Made by a program: the position numbers and the translations under genes. From Vreelandella songnenensis (GTDB lineage: Bacteria; Pseudomonadota; Gammaproteobacteria; Pseudomonadales; Halomonadaceae), in contig NZ_PVTK01000009.1 in the NCBI RefSeq assembly GCF_003002925.1, positions 119,586-183,585 on the forward strand: a stretch of 64,000 bases of DNA, given 5' to 3'. Under the pieces are notes generated by a model. That model was not told the DNA's origin and did no database searches. It saw nothing but the letters and a program-made list of their open reading frames with translations. Below, piece by piece: positions 26,873-37,046 of this stretch. Position 1 is the first letter of the stretch. Every line of letters starts with the position of its first letter.

Positions 26873-27559
26873 ATGACAGGACGCCTACACGTGCAAAACC
26901 TACCGCTTGCGCGTCTTGTGCCCTCGCTCAAGATCGTCTCGCCGCTGGTACAGTCTCCCAATCTATCGCCCCGGCAGCCGGTATCGGCCATTCGTCTGGT
27001 GCAGGGTGAGTATCAACTGCAGCCGCTTTTCTGGGGACTGACGCCGCCCTGGCTCAAGGTGCTGGATCATGCCCCCCACTGCGCCAGAGCTGAAACGCTG
27101 AGCTCAAAGGCCATGTTCCACGAAGCCTTTCAGGCCAGGCGCTGTGTCATTCCGGTAAACGGCTTTTATATCTGGAAAGTGTCACCGCGCAGCAAACAGC
27201 CTTACATGGTGACTCAGGTGAGTCGTGCGCCGCTGCTGCTGGGGGCGCTGTGGTGTCGCTACCACACGACGCTGACCGCCTTTACCGATTCAACGGCGTT
27301 GATCAGCGTACCGGCCAACGCCTGCCTTGCCCCGCTGAGCGACCGTTTGCCGGTCGTGATTCCCGAACATGCGCTGACGACCTGGCTTGACCCGGAAAGC
27401 CCCATCGATGCGGTGAACGCACTGTTAATGCCCGCGCCTCTGGAACTGTTGGGCGCTTTTCCGGTATCTAAGCATGTCAATAATCCTGCCTATCAATCCG
27501 CCGCTTGCGCCCACCCGATCGGGCCCATGTTGCAGTGGTCCATCTCACAGGAGCCATGA
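26873..27559 (+). CDS. SRAP-family (YedK/HMCES) fold protein lacking all catalytic residues
   Basis: A 228-residue relative of the SOS-response-associated peptidase/abasic-site sensor YedK. Family landmarks are clear: PLFWGLTPPW, ARAETLSSKAMF, RRCVIPVNGFYIWK, DRLPVVIPEHALTTWLD and FPVSKHVNN. The four key residues are replaced. The catalytic Cys2 that crosslinks abasic DNA is Thr (MTGRL instead of MCGR), Asn75 of INAR is Cys70, Glu105 of GWFEWK is Ile100, and His160 of HDRRP is Ser156. AAGGAGG five bases before the ATG at 26873 fixes the start, so Cys2 is not missed by misannotation. It is expected to be inactive in crosslinking but may still bind DNA. Confidence 0.85.
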   Translation: MTGRLHVQNLPLARLVPSLKIVSPLVQSPNLSPRQPVSAIRLVQGEYQLQPLFWGLTPPWLKVLDHAPHCARAETLSSKAMFHEAFQARRCVIPVNGFYIWKVSPRSKQPYMVTQVSRAPLLLGALWCRYHTTLTAFTDSTALISVPANACLAPLSDRLPVVIPEHALTTWLDPESPIDAVNALLMPAPLELLGAFPVSKHVNNPAYQSAACAHPIGPMLQWSISQEP

Positions 27560-30411
27560 TGTTACGACCCACGAGTATCGTCTCTGAACACGCCTTCTAT
27601 CCGCACCTGGTCATGGTCGCGACCCTCAGCGCCGTGTGGTTCTCCTCAAGCGCTCTGGCGGCCAGCGAAGACCCGGTGGAAGAGGTGGTGACGCCGATCG
27701 CAAGCCCCTTTGATAGCCGCGACTACCGCGTGCTGACCCTTGAAAACGGACTGCAGGCGCTGCTGGTCAGCGACCCGGAAGCCGACAAGGCCGCCGCCTC
27801 GATGAATGTTCGGGTAGGCAGCGCCCAGGACCCGGACGATCTTCTAGGGCTAGCCCACTTTCTCGAACACATGCTGTTTCTGGGCACCGAGCCCTACCCG
27901 GAGTCGGACGCCTACCAGCGTTATATCTCCGACCATGCGGGCTCGCACAACGCCTTCACCGCCCAGCAGGACACCAACTACTTCTTCGATATCGAACCCT
28001 CCGCCCTGCCCGGTGCGCTCGACCGGTTCAGCGAGTTCTTTCTCTCGCCGCTGTTCAATGCCGACCACCTGGAGAGCGAGCGCAATATCGTGCACTCCGA
28101 GTACATGGCCCGCATCCGCGACGAGTCGCGGCGCGAAAACGATGTGCTCGATCAGTTGCTCAACCCGGATAACGCCACAACGGGCTTTGCCGTTGGCAGC
28201 CGCGAGACGCTGGCCAATCCGCCGGAAGGCGAAGCCACGCTGCGCGAACGAGTCATCGACTTCTATCATCATCACTACGATGCCAACGTGATGAACCTGG
28301 CCGTCGTTGCGCCCCAGCCGCTGGATACGCTGGAAGCGTGGGTGATTGAGCGCTTTGCCGATATTCCTGATAACGGCCTGGACGTGCCTGCCATCGATGC
28401 CCCTTTGGTCGATACCACCACGCTGCCGCGTTACGTGGAGCGCCAGTCGCTGCAGGACCGCCGGCAACTGCGCTTCTACTTCCCGATTCCCGACCCCACC
28501 GACGAGTATCGCAGCAAGCCTACCCAGTTGATCTCTCACCTGCTGGGTGATGAAGGTGACGGCAGCCTGCTGGCGGTACTGCGCGACGCGGGCCTTGCCG
28601 ACGGGCTTTCTGCAGGCGTTGGCCGCGGTGACGGCAATGACGCGCTGTTTACAGTGTCCATCAGCCTGACCCCGGCCGGCGCCGAGCGTCTGGATGATAT
28701 TCAGGCCACGCTATTTGACGCCATCGAGCAGATCCGCACTCAGGGCCTGGACGACTGGCGCTACGCCGAGCAGCGCGATCTCAGCGAACAGGCCTTCCGC
28801 TTCCAGCAGCACGGCGCGCCCCAGCAGGAAGCGACCCGCCTCTCCATGAGTCTTTCGCGCTACCCGGTGGAGGACGTGCAATACGCGCCTTACCGCATGG
28901 ATGCACCGGACCGGGAGCGGGAGCTTACCTACCTGGATGCCCTGACGCCGGACAACATGCTGCGCTTCTACTCCGCGCCGGATATCGAAAGCGAGACGCT
29001 TTCACCGTGGTTCAACACCCAGTGGCGCGAGCAGCCACCGGCACAGGCAGGTAAAGCACTTACCGGACTCGCCCTGCCCGAACCCAACCCGTTTATTGCC
29101 AGCGACCTTGCCCTGGTAACGGGCCAGGACGAGCGCCCCAGCCAACTGATCGACACGCCCTCGTTCAACGCCTGGCACATGCAGGATTCACGCTTCAACA
29201 CGCCCAGCGTCGAGTGGCGCCTTAGCCTGCAGTACCCGGATGCCAGCTACTCGCCGGAAGAGGTAGTGCTGACCCAGCTGCTGGCGGGCTGGCTCAACGA
29301 CAGCCTGAACGAATCGCTCTACCCCGCCTGGCTTGCCGGGCAGTCGTTCAGCGCCTATCCCCACGCCCGCGGCATGACGCTGTCGTTTTCCGGCTGGCGT
29401 GATGGCCAGACGCCGTTGATCGAACAGGCCCTCCAGCAGCTTGAAACCGCAGACATCAGCGAAAGTGCCTTTGAACGCGTGCGCTATCAGCTGCAGCGCG
29501 AATGGCGCAATGCGCCACAGTCCGGGCTTGCGAGCCAGGCCAGCCGCACGCTGGGTGAAGCACTGCTGACACCGCAATGGTCCACCACCGAGCTTCTGGC
29601 CGCCAGTCAGCGCATGGAGCGCCACCATCTTGAGGATTTCCGCAAGCGTTTCCTGGGCGGGCTCTATGCTGACGCCATGGCGGTAGGCAATCTGGATGCC
29701 GAGCTTGCTCGGGAGCAGGCCGATATCATGCGTAACCAGCTGCGCCCGCGCCTGACACGCACAGACATTCCCCAACTGACGCCGCTTGCGGTCAGCGATA
29801 CGCCCCGCGTACTCAACCCGCAAAGCACTCGCGAGGAGTCGCTGGTGCTGCGCTATCTGCAGGGCCGCGATCAGAGCGCCAAGGAGCAGGCGGTCGTCAG
29901 CGTCATCGCCCAGTGGCTGGAGACGCCCTTCTACCAGCGCCTGCGCACCGAAGAGCAGCTTGGCTATATCGTCAACGCGGGCTACTCGCCCCTGCTGCAA
30001 GCGCCGGGCATAGCCCTGCTGGTTCAGTCACCGGATGTGAAGAGTGACGAGGTGGCCGCCCACATGGATGCGTTTCTGGAAGAGGCCGGCCAAGCGCTTG
30101 AGCAGCTGGATGACGAAGCCCTCGCGCCCTATCGCCAGGCCGTGCATGACCGTCTGCGCCAGCGCGACACCAGCCTTGCCGGCATGGCCAACCGCTACTG
30201 GCAGGCCACCGCCCTTGACGAGATACGCTTTGACCGCCAGGAAGCGCTTGCCGAGCTGGCACTTGACGTGAGCGCGGAAGATATTCAAGCCGTATGGCCT
30301 GCGCTGTTGGGCCACCAGCTCGACGTGCGCTACAACCCCGGCGACACGCCAAGCCCTGTGGCGCCTTACCGCGAGGGTCTTGCTCCGCTGGCTAAAACGG
30401 CCGACCGGTAA
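27559..30411 (+). CDS. M16 insulinase-type zinc peptidase (protease III-like)
   Basis: A 950-residue periplasmic protease related to E. coli PtrA. After a signal-like N-terminus (hydrophobic to about residue 35, ending SSALAASED) comes the inverted zinc motif HFLEH (H100, E103, H104) and the downstream ERNIVHSEYMARIRDE segment supplying the third ligand, then the inactive M16 repeats and the C-terminal EEQLGYIV substrate-binding region. The first ATG at 27556 is too close to AGGAG; the second, 27559, has proper spacing and overlaps the SRAP stop as TGATG, so translation is coupled. Confidence 0.92.
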   Translation: MLRPTSIVSEHAFYPHLVMVATLSAVWFSSSALAASEDPVEEVVTPIASPFDSRDYRVLTLENGLQALLVSDPEADKAAASMNVRVGSAQDPDDLLGLAHFLEHMLFLGTEPYPESDAYQRYISDHAGSHNAFTAQQDTNYFFDIEPSALPGALDRFSEFFLSPLFNADHLESERNIVHSEYMARIRDESRRENDVLDQLLNPDNATTGFAVGSRETLANPPEGEATLRERVIDFYHHHYDANVMNLAVVAPQPLDTLEAWVIERFADIPDNGLDVPAIDAPLVDTTTLPRYVERQSLQDRRQLRFYFPIPDPTDEYRSKPTQLISHLLGDEGDGSLLAVLRDAGLADGLSAGVGRGDGNDALFTVSISLTPAGAERLDDIQATLFDAIEQIRTQGLDDWRYAEQRDLSEQAFRFQQHGAPQQEATRLSMSLSRYPVEDVQYAPYRMDAPDRERELTYLDALTPDNMLRFYSAPDIESETLSPWFNTQWREQPPAQAGKALTGLALPEPNPFIASDLALVTGQDERPSQLIDTPSFNAWHMQDSRFNTPSVEWRLSLQYPDASYSPEEVVLTQLLAGWLNDSLNESLYPAWLAGQSFSAYPHARGMTLSFSGWRDGQTPLIEQALQQLETADISESAFERVRYQLQREWRNAPQSGLASQASRTLGEALLTPQWSTTELLAASQRMERHHLEDFRKRFLGGLYADAMAVGNLDAELAREQADIMRNQLRPRLTRTDIPQLTPLAVSDTPRVLNPQSTREESLVLRYLQGRDQSAKEQAVVSVIAQWLETPFYQRLRTEEQLGYIVNAGYSPLLQAPGIALLVQSPDVKSDEVAAHMDAFLEEAGQALEQLDDEALAPYRQAVHDRLRQRDTSLAGMANRYWQATALDEIRFDRQEALAELALDVSAEDIQAVWPALLGHQLDVRYNPGDTPSPVAPYREGLAPLAKTADR

Positions 30412-30423
30412 CTTCCCACCCGC

Positions 30424-31917
30424 TCAGGCGTCAAAGGCCTGAGCGGGCATCATGGCCTCCACGTACATCACCAGCTCTTCCAGAATCTGGCGCTCGCGAT
30501 CATCAAGCGACTGCTGGTTGTAGCGCTCGATTTCACGGGCAAACGCCTTGAGCGTAAAGCCCGAGAGCGCCGGGTCGTTGATCCGCATCCAGCGAAACGC
30601 CTCCCACTGCTCGCGCTCGTCGCCCTCCAGCGTCTCCGGGTAGCTGCGCGCCCGAAAGCGAAACAGCATCTCTTCAAGACGCGCATCCTGAAAGGCAAAC
30701 CGCTGACCCACCAGATCCCAGGGGTCCATTTCGCGCACGCGGTCCATCTGCTGGCGGTCCGCCGCCGAGAAGAAACTGCCGCCGTACAGCATCAGGTCGG
30801 GGTCCTGGGGCGCATCTTCAAAACCTGACTTGAAGACTTCGGCCACCTTGGCCGCCACGCCGCGCGCTTCGCGCAGGGTTTTCCAGTGCTGGCGGCAGGT
30901 CACGATATCCAGCCCCAGGCGCTCGACGATCGCGCCGTAGCTGCCCTTTTGCGGGCCATCGATATCCTTGAGCACGCTGGCCGGAAAGACGACCGGGCAA
31001 CGGTTGATATGAATCACCTTCAGCGGAATGCGCACTTCGCCTTCAGCGAGGTCCTGCTGGCTGACGAAGACGCGCTCGCGGATCTGCTCCGCCGACAGTG
31101 CCATCAAATCCGCAGGGTCCACGCTCAGGTCGTAGACGATTAACCCGTTGGGGTTGGTGGGGTGCTCGGCCAGCGGCATGACCAAGGCACTACAGCCGCG
31201 GCTTGCCGGATAGCGGCGCGAGATATGCAACAGCGGTTTGGCATTGGGAAGGTCCAACTGCTGGGCAACGGCGCGTTTGCCGCGCAGGCCCAGCAGGTAA
31301 TCGAACAGCTTGGGATTGCGGGCCTTCAAAAGGCGTGCCAGGCCGATGGTGGCGCGCACGTCGGCCACCGCGTCGTGGGCGCCCTCGTGGGCAATACCGT
31401 TGGCTCTGGTAAGGTCCTCGAGCTTGAAGCTCGGGGCACCATCTTCCTTGAGCGGCCACTCGATACCTTCAGGGCGCAGGGCATAGAACGCGCGTACCAC
31501 GTCAATCAGATCCCAGCGGGAGTTGCCGTTTTGCCACTCGCGGGCGTAGGGGTCCAGCAGATTGCGGTAGAACAGGTGGCGCGAGACTTCATCGTCAAAG
31601 CGCAGACTGTTGTAGCCAGCCACGCAGGTGCCGGGCTCGCTCATGTGACGCTGCACTTCACTGGCAAACTGCGCTTCAGGCAGGCCGTGGCGCTGGGCTT
31701 TTTGCGGGGTAATACCGGTAATCAGGCAGGCGGCGGGGTGCGGCAGGTAGTCGTCTGCCGGTTTGCAGTAGAGCTCGATTGGCTCGCCGATCTCGTTTAA
31801 ATCTGCATCGGTTCGCAGGGCAGCAAACTGAGCGGGCCGATCCCTTCGTGGGTCGGCCCCGAACGTTTCATAATCATGCCACAAGAAACTGGCAGGGGCG
31901 GCATTGGATGGCGCCAT
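30424..31917 (-). CDS. sbcB: Exodeoxyribonuclease I
   Basis: A 497-residue 3'-5' single-strand DNA exonuclease of recombination and repair. The DEDDh exonuclease motifs are visible: FLWHDYETFGADP (ExoI), GYNSLRFDDEVSR (ExoII) and HEGAHDAVADVRAT (ExoIII), followed by the ExoI SH3-like and helical domains (RFRARSYPETL near the end). A TTG two codons earlier is also possible; the ATG at 31917 has GGAG at good spacing. Confidence 0.95.
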   Translation of the reverse strand: MAPSNAAPASFLWHDYETFGADPRRDRPAQFAALRTDADLNEIGEPIELYCKPADDYLPHPAACLITGITPQKAQRHGLPEAQFASEVQRHMSEPGTCVAGYNSLRFDDEVSRHLFYRNLLDPYAREWQNGNSRWDLIDVVRAFYALRPEGIEWPLKEDGAPSFKLEDLTRANGIAHEGAHDAVADVRATIGLARLLKARNPKLFDYLLGLRGKRAVAQQLDLPNAKPLLHISRRYPASRGCSALVMPLAEHPTNPNGLIVYDLSVDPADLMALSAEQIRERVFVSQQDLAEGEVRIPLKVIHINRCPVVFPASVLKDIDGPQKGSYGAIVERLGLDIVTCRQHWKTLREARGVAAKVAEVFKSGFEDAPQDPDLMLYGGSFFSAADRQQMDRVREMDPWDLVGQRFAFQDARLEEMLFRFRARSYPETLEGDEREQWEAFRWMRINDPALSGFTLKAFAREIERYNQQSLDDRERQILEELVMYVEAMMPAQAFDA

Positions 31918-31996
31918 GAACAAGCACTCCGCAAGGCAAAAACATCAAGCCTAGCACACCCGCTGCGTATCTCGCCGCCCCGTTTCAGCGTTGCCG

Positions 31997-32248
31997 CTAG
32001 CTCTTGGGCAGCGTTACGTTCAGCTCCAGTACCGAGCAGTTGTCTTCGCTGTCCAGAGAGATCTGAATGGCGTTGTCGTCCACATGCACATAACGACGAA
32101 TGACTTCGAGCAGTTCGCGCTCAAGCAGCGGCATGTAGTCAGGCTGGCCGCGCTGACTGCGCTGATGCGCCACGATGATTTGTAACCGTTCTTTGGCCAC
32201 CGAGGCGGATTTCTTGCGCTCACGCTTCAAGAACTCCAGGAGTTTCAT
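31997..32248 (-). CDS. minE: Cell-division topological specificity factor MinE
   Basis: An 83-residue protein that displaces MinC from MinD and drives pole-to-pole oscillation. The N-terminal membrane/MinD-binding helix ([29 protein letters not shown]) and the dimerisation domain ([25 protein letters not shown]) are standard. It overlaps minD by four bases. Confidence 0.96.
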   Translation of the reverse strand: MKLLEFLKRERKKSASVAKERLQIIVAHQRSQRGQPDYMPLLERELLEVIRRYVHVDDNAIQISLDSEDNCSVLELNVTLPKS

Positions 32249-33063
32249 CGACGGCTACCTCCAAACATGCGGCTTAGCAGGCTCTTGCGCTGCACTTCGT
32301 GAAAGCGTAGCGGAAGCTCTTCACCCAGCAGGCGCGAAACCGTGTCGCTATAGGCCTGGCCCGCATCGCTTGCGGCATCGTGAGTCACCGGTACACCCTG
32401 GTTCGAGGCACGCAGCACGGCTTCGGACTCAGGAATCAGGCCCAGCAGGTGAACCGACAGAATTTCACGAATGTCTTCAAGGGTCAGCATGTCGCCCGTG
32501 GTTACCCGCTCCGGGTTGTAACGGGTAATCAGCAGGTGCTCCTTGATCGGGTCGCCGCCGCGCTCGGCGCGCTGGGTCTTGGACGCCAGCAGGCCCAGGA
32601 TACGGTCGGAGTCGCGTACCGAGGAGACTTCCGGATTGGTCACCACGATCGCCTCGTCGGCAAAGTACATGGCAAGCTGCGCGCCACGTTCGATACCGGC
32701 GGGTGAGTCGCAGATAATGAAATCAAAGTCTTCCTTGAGCTTTTCCAGAATCTCCGCAACCCCTTCCTGGGTCAGCGCATCTTTATCGCGGGTTTGCGAC
32801 GCCGGCAAGATGTACAGATTTTCAACGCGCTTGTCGCGAATCAGCGCCTGATTCAGACCTGCTTCGCCCTGAATGACGTTGACCAGGTCGTACACGACCC
32901 GGCGTTCGCATCCCATGATCAGGTCAAGGTTTCGCAGACCCACGTCAAAATCGATCACCACGGTTTTTTTACCGCGCAGTGCAAGCCCGGTCGAGATCGC
33001 CGCTGCACTGGTGGTTTTGCCGACCCCCCCTTTACCTGAGGTCACAACAATAATTTTAGCCAA
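32245..33063 (-). CDS. minD: Septum-site determining ATPase MinD
   Basis: A 272-residue ParA-type ATPase that recruits MinC to the membrane. It has the deviant Walker [16 protein letters not shown], the switch motifs [15 protein letters not shown] and [10 protein letters not shown], and a C-terminal amphipathic membrane-targeting helix ([10 protein letters not shown]). It is the middle gene of minC-minD-minE, read leftwards. Confidence 0.97.
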   Translation of the reverse strand: MAKIIVVTSGKGGVGKTTSAAAISTGLALRGKKTVVIDFDVGLRNLDLIMGCERRVVYDLVNVIQGEAGLNQALIRDKRVENLYILPASQTRDKDALTQEGVAEILEKLKEDFDFIICDSPAGIERGAQLAMYFADEAIVVTNPEVSSVRDSDRILGLLASKTQRAERGGDPIKEHLLITRYNPERVTTGDMLTLEDIREILSVHLLGLIPESEAVLRASNQGVPVTHDAASDAGQAYSDTVSRLLGEELPLRFHEVQRKSLLSRMFGGSRR

Positions 33064-33210
33064 GATTCACTTCCTTCTTGAAATCGTTCATCGCGAGCGC
33101 AGGACGCTGAACGAATAACGGGAACGTCAATGTTATAAATATGCCCTACTGTAACGGATAGACAGCGCAGCGTCGCTAAGCATTAAGCATGGAAGCGCCG
33201 CATCGCCCGA

Positions 33211-33969
33211 TCACCCCAGCGGTTTGATCTCAAGCTGCTCTTCGGTAAAGTGAACTTCCACGGCGCAGCCCAGAAGCTGAGAGTCGATATCTTCCAGACG
33301 CTTATAGTTACCCGCGACTGACAGAAGCTCCGCTTCAAGCTCGCGACAGTAGATTCCAGCGTGGGTGTTGCCATGAATACCCGCCAGCGCCCGCCCCCGC
33401 AGTGCGCCGTATACATGGATACTCCCCGCCGCCAGCACCTCGGCACCCGCATTGACCGCCCCGATCACCACCAGGTCGCCGTCGGCCGCGCTTACCTGCT
33501 GCCCGGAACGAACGGTACCGCGAAAAAGGCGTGTTACCGCCGTGTGGCTCTCTATCTCACTGCTGGTTGTCTCGGCCTGAGCGGTTTCCTCGGCCGTGGA
33601 TATCGGCGTGCGGCTGACGCTCTCCAGCGCTCTGGCCCGCCCCTCTTCAACGGGTGCAAACCAGCCAAGCCCCAGCGCCCAGGCAGATTGGCGCACAGGC
33701 TCGGCGCCACCGCGCACGGCGACCGGCAGCAGCTTGTGATCCCGGCAGACGGCACAGATTCTTTCCAGCGCCAGGTGCGGCTCATCAAGCTTTTCCACGC
33801 TAAGCACAACCGGTGTATGCTGAAAGAACGCGGGAGACTGAGACAGTTTACCGGCCAGCTGCCGCCGGATATGCTCGGGGTCGGCGCTTGTCAACTCCAT
33901 GACGGTCATCGGCAGCATGCCGCCTTTGAAGGTAAACGCCACGTCGGCACTATCGGCGTTGAGGCTCAT
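33211..33969 (-). CDS. minC: Septum-site determining protein MinC
   Basis: A 252-residue inhibitor of FtsZ assembly. The N-terminal FtsZ-binding domain (ADVAFTFKGGMLPMTVMEL) is joined by an alanine/threonine-rich linker to the C-terminal beta-helix (LFRGTVRSGQQVSAADGDLVVIGAVNAGAEVLAAGSIHVYGALRGRALAG) that dimerises and binds MinD. A gap of 147 bases separates it from minD. Confidence 0.94.
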   Translation of the reverse strand: MSLNADSADVAFTFKGGMLPMTVMELTSADPEHIRRQLAGKLSQSPAFFQHTPVVLSVEKLDEPHLALERICAVCRDHKLLPVAVRGGAEPVRQSAWALGLGWFAPVEEGRARALESVSRTPISTAEETAQAETTSSEIESHTAVTRLFRGTVRSGQQVSAADGDLVVIGAVNAGAEVLAAGSIHVYGALRGRALAGIHGNTHAGIYCRELEAELLSVAGNYKRLEDIDSQLLGCAVEVHFTEEQLEIKPLG

Positions 33970-34153
33970 AGCCGAAACTCCATGTCATGTTCAGGTAAGA
34001 TAAAGGTAGCCCAATTTGGCGCCTTTTAGGGTGAAGAATCAATGTCTATCACACCCCGCTAAGGCAAAGCTAAGCGACAGCGCCGGTGACTGCAACCGCC
34101 GGTTCAACAAGCGCTGATTTTTTCATGCTATGCACCTCTACGCAGGATGATTC

Positions 34154-36970
34154 ATGCACGGACTGTTAAGACGCCTGTTCGCCCCTCGGTGGCAGCACCC
34201 GGACCCACAAGTGCGCCGACAGGCCCTCACTCGGCTTGACCCCACTCAGCCCGAACAGCGCGAAGCGCTGCAAACCCTTGCGCATGATCGCGATGAAGAC
34301 ATTCGCCTGGCCGCCCTTCTGGCGCTGGATGATGTAAAGGCGCTGGTCGAGGCGTATGCCGAGCACCGCGAGCAGGAAACGTGGTTCAACGCCGTATGCC
34401 AGCGCCTCAGCGGCACACAGGGCAGTACCGATCTGCATCAGCGCCAGGCGCTGGTGGAGCGCCTGGACGAGCCGCGCCTGCTTAACGCCATAGCCCTTCA
34501 GGGTGACAACCTAGACTTGCGCCTGGCCGCCCTGGCCCGGCTGAGTGATGAACATGACCTGATGCATCAGGCGTGTCATAACGGCGTGGCCGCGGTTCGC
34601 CACCGCGCTGCCGAGCGTATCGACAGCGAAGAGCACTTGAAGCTGCTTTTAAAGCAGGCACGCCGGGATCGCCAGGTGACGCGCATCGCCCGTGAAAAGC
34701 TTGGCCGCATGCGCAGCGATGCCGAATGGCTTACCCAGCAGCAGGCTCAGCGCGAGCAGACACTTCAGCAGCTGGAGCAGCACGCCCGGGCGCCCTGGGA
34801 GCCGCTGTATGGCGGCCGTTTTCGCCATCTGGAGCGCGAGTGGCAGCACCTTTCGCATCCACCTAGCGCCGAGCAGGAGCAGCGCTTTCATCAGGCAGTA
34901 CTGAGCTGTCGTAAAACGCTGCACGATCACGAAACCCAGGAGCAGGCTCGCCAGCAGAGCCTTGCCCGCCGGGAAGAGGCCGAAACCACGCGCAACCAGC
35001 TGCTCGAAGGGCTTGAAGAAACCCTTGATGGCCTGCGCCATGCGGGTGAACTGACGAACCAGGATATCGACAGCCTGCGTGCCCAGCGTCAGTTGCTTGG
35101 CCAGCGCTGGCAGGCGCTTTCCGATATGCACCCACCCAGCGAAGCTGCCCGCCAGCGCTACACCCAGGCGATTGCCCAGTACGAGCTATGCCTTGAAGCC
35201 TGGCAGCGCTGGCAGGATATCAGCGTCGTACTCGAGCAAGCCCTGGCAGATCACGACCACAGCGCCATGACTCGCCTGCTGAAAGCGTGCGCGTGGCCGG
35301 AAACGCTGCCACCGCCGGCGTTGGTGCAGCGCGCTCAGGCAACTCTGGCCACCGAGGCATCCACGGCTCACGATGCGGACAGCACCTCGGTATCGCTGGC
35401 CACCCTTGAAGCCGAGCTCGACAGCTTCGAGCAACTGCTGGAGCGCGGTGCCTTTAAAAGCGCCAGCCACCTCCATCAACGCTTGAAGCCGCAGATTGAC
35501 GCGCTGACAACACTGCAGTCCAAGCCGCTCAGGGCACGCCTGAAACAGCTCGGCGCACGCCTGGCCGAACTGCGTGACTGGCGCGGCTTTGTGGCCGGGC
35601 CCAAGCGCGAGCAGCTGTGTACGAGCATCGAGGCGCTGGCCAAGGACCAGCATATGGCCGAGGCGGCACTTGATCGCCACCATCGCCAACTGGTCAAGGA
35701 GTGGAAATCCCTGGGCGATGCGGCAGCCAATCGCGAGCAGTCGGCGCGTTTTCGCGCGGCCTCCGACCAGATTCACGCGCGCCTGGCCCCCTGGCGCGCC
35801 CAGCTCGGCGAAGAGCGCGATGCCAATCTACAGGCCCGCGTACAGCTCTGTGAACAGCTTGAAACTCTGCTCGCCCAGCCGGCAGACGATGCCGACCCGG
35901 ATGTGCTGCGCGAGATCCGCGACAAGGCGCGCCATCAGTGGCGCCACTATTCGCCGGTTCCCCGCGAGCAATCAGAAGCGGTCGGCCAGCGTTTTGGCAG
36001 GATTCGCCATCAGCTTCAGGCGCTGATCGACCAGCGCGCCGAACAGATTGCCTCGCAAAAGCAGACCATGATCGAAGAGGTGCGGGCGCTGCGCGGGGAT
36101 GAACAGCAGCCGCTTGCTGCGCGCATTGCGCATACTAAGCAGCTCCAGCAGCGCTGGCGCACGCTGGGCCGTGCTCCTAAAGGCGCCGAACAGGCGCTCT
36201 GGAAAGCATTCCGCCGGGAGTGCGACCATCTGTTTGCCCAGCGTGATGCGCATAAAAACGAGCAGGCAGCGCGCCAACAGCAGCAGCTTGACGCCCTGCA
36301 GACGCTGATCGATGAGATGGACAGCTGGCAGCCGACAACGGCGGCAGATGCCGACACGCTGGACCGCTTCATGGCGCAGATCGCAAAGCTCGAACCGCTG
36401 CCCCGCAACCGGCGCAGCGAAGGCATGCAGCGCCGCATCGAGGGTATCGCTCGCGCCCGACGCGAACGTTTGAGCCGTCTGAAAATCGCCGACACGGTTC
36501 AGCAGTGGCATCGTGCCCTGCCGCTGATCAATGCTCATTTGGCTGCCGACCAGCGCTGCCTGGCTGGAGAGGCGGTTGAGACCGTCAACATCCATGAGGT
36601 CATCGATACACCGCTGCCCGCGCCTTTCATCGAGGCGCACCACGCGCGCAATCGCCAGCGGCAAAGCGTTTCGCTTCCGCTGACCGATAACGATCAGGCA
36701 GCACTTGAAACGTCGCTTTCCAGACTGCGGGTGCATCTTTCGCTGCTCACCAGCGGCAGCGTCCGGCAAAGTGACGAGCCTTTACGCCTGGCGATCCAGG
36801 TCGAGCGGCTCAATGAGGGAATTCGTCAGGAAAAAAGCCGTAGCGAGGAGATTATCGACGTACTGGCCGCCCTGCTCGCGCTTGGGCCACTCACCGCCGC
36901 GCAGTGGGAGCAGGAAGTGAAGGCGTTCGATAACCTGCTGGAGGATCTGGCCAACACTACGCTTGACTGA
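34154..36970 (+). CDS. Large DUF349-domain coiled-coil protein
   Basis: A 938-residue cytoplasmic protein, rich in Arg, Gln and Glu and largely helical. It starts with a HEAT-like segment (QVRRQALTRLDPTQPEQREALQTLAHDRDEDIRLAALLAL) and then has several DUF349 repeats (for example LGQRWQALSDMHPPSEAARQRYTQAI, QWRHYSPVPREQSEAVGQRF, LQQRWRTLGRAPKGAEQALWKAFRRECDHLF). Large DUF349 proteins occur across gammaproteobacteria and their function is not settled. No enzyme motif was seen. Confidence 0.85.
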   Translation: MHGLLRRLFAPRWQHPDPQVRRQALTRLDPTQPEQREALQTLAHDRDEDIRLAALLALDDVKALVEAYAEHREQETWFNAVCQRLSGTQGSTDLHQRQALVERLDEPRLLNAIALQGDNLDLRLAALARLSDEHDLMHQACHNGVAAVRHRAAERIDSEEHLKLLLKQARRDRQVTRIAREKLGRMRSDAEWLTQQQAQREQTLQQLEQHARAPWEPLYGGRFRHLEREWQHLSHPPSAEQEQRFHQAVLSCRKTLHDHETQEQARQQSLARREEAETTRNQLLEGLEETLDGLRHAGELTNQDIDSLRAQRQLLGQRWQALSDMHPPSEAARQRYTQAIAQYELCLEAWQRWQDISVVLEQALADHDHSAMTRLLKACAWPETLPPPALVQRAQATLATEASTAHDADSTSVSLATLEAELDSFEQLLERGAFKSASHLHQRLKPQIDALTTLQSKPLRARLKQLGARLAELRDWRGFVAGPKREQLCTSIEALAKDQHMAEAALDRHHRQLVKEWKSLGDAAANREQSARFRAASDQIHARLAPWRAQLGEERDANLQARVQLCEQLETLLAQPADDADPDVLREIRDKARHQWRHYSPVPREQSEAVGQRFGRIRHQLQALIDQRAEQIASQKQTMIEEVRALRGDEQQPLAARIAHTKQLQQRWRTLGRAPKGAEQALWKAFRRECDHLFAQRDAHKNEQAARQQQQLDALQTLIDEMDSWQPTTAADADTLDRFMAQIAKLEPLPRNRRSEGMQRRIEGIARARRERLSRLKIADTVQQWHRALPLINAHLAADQRCLAGEAVETVNIHEVIDTPLPAPFIEAHHARNRQRQSVSLPLTDNDQAALETSLSRLRVHLSLLTSGSVRQSDEPLRLAIQVERLNEGIRQEKSRSEEIIDVLAALLALGPLTAAQWEQEVKAFDNLLEDLANTTLD

Positions 36971-36991
36971 AACCGGCCCTGGCAAACATAC

Positions 36992-37016
36992 AACGGGAGG
37001 CGATCAGCCTCCCGTT
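36992..37016. terminator. Bidirectional terminator between the DUF349 gene and phaB
   Basis: AACGGGAGGC-GATCA-GCCTCCCGTT is a 10-bp perfect stem in the 76-base gap between two convergent genes, with short T/A flanks on both sides. Confidence 0.7.
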
Positions 37017-37046
37017 TGCATTGTCGGCAGTGATTAAACTACCGGC

